Origin: an uncultured Paracoccaceae bacterium
GTDB lineage: Bacteria; Pseudomonadota; Alphaproteobacteria; Rhodobacterales; Rhodobacteraceae
DNA: 6,113 bases
Direction of reading: 5' to 3'
NCBI GenBank assembly: GCA_937927675.1
Contig: CALBSG010000086.1
Location: 1-6,113, forward strand
Numbering within the stretch: the first letter of the stretch is position 1; the number at the start of each line of letters is the position of its first letter. The notes beneath the pieces are model-generated. The model searched no databases, was not told the DNA's origin, and worked only from the letters and a program-made list of their open reading frames with translations. The translations under genes and the position numbers were made by a program. This document shows, in pieces, positions 4,419 through 6,113 of this stretch.

Positions 4419-6113
4419 TTACAGATCGCGGCTTTCAACCGTATCGACCAGACCCGAGTCGGACTCCATGTCCATCACGTCCATCGGAGCAACCAGTGCC
4501 GCGGCAGTTTCTGCCTCGGACCGACGCGCCTCGATCACCAGACCATCGCGGTCGGCGGCGATCTTCTTGACGCGGCTGGTGGCACCACCGGTACCTGCCG
4601 GGATCAGACGACCGACGATGACGTTCTCTTTCAGGCCAACCAGCTTGTCGCGCTTGCCCTGAACCGAAGCCTCGGTCAGCACGCGGGTGGTTTCCTGGAA
4701 CGACGCCGCCGAGATGAACGACCGGGTCTGCAAGCTCGCCTTGGTGATCCCCAAAAGGATCGGCTCGGCGGTTGCTTCGCGCATGCCATGGGCATGGGCT
4801 TTGGCATTCGCCTCGTCCAGTTCGAACTTGTCGACGTTTTCGCCCTTCAGAAGCGTCGTCTCGCCGCTGTCCAGAATCTCGTATTTCTGGAGCATCTGAC
4901 GCACGATCACTTCGATGTGCTTGTCATCGATGGTGACGCCCTGGGATTTGTAGACGTTCTGCACTTCCTGCACCAGGCGGAACTGCAGCTTGGAGATGGC
5001 CTCCTGGGCCGCCTCCATGGTGGGCTTGCGGCTGCGCAGATCCTCGAAGAAGCACTCGAGCAGCTCGTGGGGATTGATCGGGCCGTCGGTGAGCAGTTCA
5101 CCGGCGGTGACCTGCTGCCCGTCGGACACCATCACGTTGCGGCCCAACAGGATCGGGTACTCCGTGATCACGTCATCGGACTCGATCACCGAGACGGTCA
5201 CGGAGTCGTCGTCTTCGCCCTGCTTGATCTGTACGGTGCCGGCCTTGCGGCACAGCACGGCGGATTCCCGCGGGCGGCGAGCTTCCAGCAGTTCCTCAAT
5301 ACGGGGCAGACCCTGCACGATGTCGCCGGTCTTCTGACGTTCGAACACCAGCAGCGCCAGGGAGTCACCGCGCTGCACCAGTTCGCCATCGCGCACGTGG
5401 AGCACGGAGTCGGGCGACACCATGTAGGGACGACCCAGGCGGATCGTGACCTGGTTACCGCTCACGGCCTCCACCTGGCCGCAGCAGGGCGCGGGCACAC
5501 CGGCGGCGAGCAGATCGCCATCCACAAGGCGCTGGCCCTCGCTCACCTCGGGCTTGGCGGAGCCGAGATCGATGGTGCTGGTGTCGGTGGCGCGCTCCAC
5601 GATCAGACGCCGGATGGGCTCGCCCTCCACCTGATCAGGCAGTTGCACCACACCGTTCTCCTTGCAGAGGATCTGGGTGGTGGCCACCACATCGCCGCTC
5701 TTGACGTTGATGCCGTCCTCCACCTGCAGCTCGGTGTGGGTGGAACCGTGGCTGGCGTCGGAGAGGGTGTCGCGGCGCACCAGCAGGCTCTCGAGGATCA
5801 CCAGCTGCAGGCGATCGATGGTCTTGGCGCGCTTGTCGGGCACCGACTCCACATCCACCGTCATCTGAGGCGTGGTGTCGAAGCTCTCGAGCATCAACTG
5901 CGTGCGCAGCAGTTCCACACCCTCGACGCTCTTGATCAGTTCGCCGTCCTTGAAGGCCAGGCGCTGGGTGGCCTTGAGGCCGAGGCTGGGGCCATTGCTC
6001 TGCTTAACGCTACCCAGTTCGGGCAGGTGAGCCTCATCGGGAATGCGGTATTCCTCAACGGGGCGCAACAGCAGGGCACCGCCCTCCGGTGTATCCACGG
6101 CCTCCACAAACAC
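4419..6113 (-). CDS. rpoC: RNA polymerase beta' subunit, partial; mosaic of alphaproteobacterial RpoC and cyanobacterial RpoC2
   Basis: Beta' forms the catalytic clamp of RNA polymerase. The frame is open to the window edge (564 residues seen) and lacks its N-terminus, so the first codon shown is not a start. It contains the end of a beta' insertion with SBHM-like segments, the conserved trigger-loop-adjacent block QKTGDIVQGLPRIEELLEAR (about 5274-5337), the block DKHIEVIVRQM, and the C-terminal LLGITKASLQTRSFISAASF and LKENVIVGRLIPAGTG. It ends with TAA at 4419-4421. The last part (4419 to about 4893) reads like Rhodobacterales RpoC, with MLQK after the conserved block and the tail VDTVESRDL. 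The part above about 4926 reads like picocyanobacterial RpoC2. Serine codons also differ: TCG in the ISAASF stretch, mostly AGC near the window edge. An assembly chimera is the best explanation; the lineage calls come from memory, not a search. Confidence 0.9.
   Translation of the reverse strand: MFVEAVDTPEGGALLLRPVEEYRIPDEAHLPELGSVKQSNGPSLGLKATQRLAFKDGELIKSVEGVELLRTQLMLESFDTTPQMTVDVESVPDKRAKTIDRLQLVILESLLVRRDTLSDASHGSTHTELQVEDGINVKSGDVVATTQILCKENGVVQLPDQVEGEPIRRLIVERATDTSTIDLGSAKPEVSEGQRLVDGDLLAAGVPAPCCGQVEAVSGNQVTIRLGRPYMVSPDSVLHVRDGELVQRGDSLALLVFERQKTGDIVQGLPRIEELLEARRPRESAVLCRKAGTVQIKQGEDDDSVTVSVIESDDVITEYPILLGRNVMVSDGQQVTAGELLTDGPINPHELLECFFEDLRSRKPTMEAAQEAISKLQFRLVQEVQNVYKSQGVTIDDKHIEVIVRQMLQKYEILDSGETTLLKGENVDKFELDEANAKAHAHGMREATAEPILLGITKASLQTRSFISAASFQETTRVLTEASVQGKRDKLVGLKENVIVGRLIPAGTGGATSRVKKIAADRDGLVIEARRSEAETAAALVAPMDVMDMESDSGLVDTVESRDL
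4893..4925 (-). other. Probable chimera breakpoint within the conserved DKHIEVIVRQM block
   Basis: On the upstream side the protein reads VYKSQGVTIDDKHIEV, a cyanobacterial RpoC2 form; proteobacterial RpoC usually reads VYRLQGVKINDKHIEV. On the downstream side it reads RQMLQKYEILDSGETTLL, an alphaproteobacterial form; cyanobacteria usually have RQMTSK. The 11 shared residues DKHIEVIVRQM between them cannot place the crossover more finely. The frame is kept through the join. A conserved stretch of about 33 bases is where short-read assemblers tend to merge different genomes. Confidence 0.75.
4926..6113 (-). other. rpoC2: Cyanobacterial RpoC2-like segment (Synechococcus/Cyanobium type)
   Basis: In cyanobacteria beta' is split into rpoC1 and rpoC2, and rpoC2 carries a very large insertion in the trigger loop. 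This segment contains features I associate with that subunit: FVEAVDTPEGGALLLRPVEE and the block around ILESLLVRRDTLSDASHGST. It also has DGDLLAAGVPAPCCGQVEAV, the SBHM-like stretch LGRPYMVSPDSVLHVRDGEL, and ILLGRNVMVSDGQQVTAGEL followed by LLTDGPINPHELLECFFEDL. The RpoC2 N-terminus and C-terminus are both missing: one runs off the window, the other is replaced by the alphaproteobacterial tail. GC is high, which fits high-GC marine or brackish Synechococcus or Cyanobium better than Prochlorococcus. Segment identity is confident; genus is a guess. Confidence 0.8.

Noticed and set aside
4926..6113. A novel hybrid RNA polymerase or recent transfer of rpoC2 into an alphaproteobacterium
   Set aside because: The switch lies exactly in a near-universal conserved block, the subunit architectures are incompatible, and the gene is essential. 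Assembly chimerism is the simpler reading unless spanning reads show otherwise.

Overview
The window carries the rpoC-to-str-operon region of a Rhodobacterales-like alphaproteobacterium. All five real genes read on the minus strand, so the order below runs from high to low coordinates: the 3' part of an RNA polymerase beta' gene (rpoC), a drug/metabolite-type (EamA) membrane transporter, then rpsL (S12), rpsG (S7), fusA (EF-G) and the first 17 codons of tuf (EF-Tu). The assignment rests on gene order, high GC, a 156-residue S7, a 708-residue EF-G and the character of the RpoC C-terminal tail, all judged from memory of the families.

The most important observation is that the beta' reading frame is a mosaic. 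Residues encoded by about 4419-4893 look like the C-terminus of an alphaproteobacterial RpoC. Residues encoded from about 4926 to the window edge look like cyanobacterial RpoC2 of the marine Synechococcus/Cyanobium type, including part of the large beta' insertion with its SBHM folds. The switch falls inside the universally conserved block DKHIEVIVRQM (4893-4925). Cyanobacteria split beta' into rpoC1 and rpoC2 and alphaproteobacteria do not, so a metagenomic assembly chimera joined at a conserved stretch is much more likely than a real hybrid polymerase. Everything below about 4893 can be read as one alphaproteobacterial locus; the sequence above it should not be credited to the same organism.

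Layout: 4419-6113 mosaic beta'; 4370-4401 intrinsic terminator; 3387-4304 transporter; 3130-3386 a 257-base gap holding a good sigma70-type promoter that overlaps the transporter stop codon, and a strongly structured leader with several hairpins, some mutually exclusive, ending just upstream of the rpsL ribosome binding site; 2758-3129 rpsL; 2276-2746 rpsG; 140-2266 fusA; 52-139 a gap with an inverted pair of REP-like palindromes; 1-51 start of tuf.

The four translation genes are tightly packed. The rpsG and fusA ribosome binding sites overlap the stop codon of the gene before, which suggests translational coupling. They supply two 30S proteins and two elongation GTPases, while the transporter has no evident functional tie to them. 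I see no mobile element gene, tRNA, rRNA or CRISPR, and apart from the beta' mosaic the coding content is ordinary.
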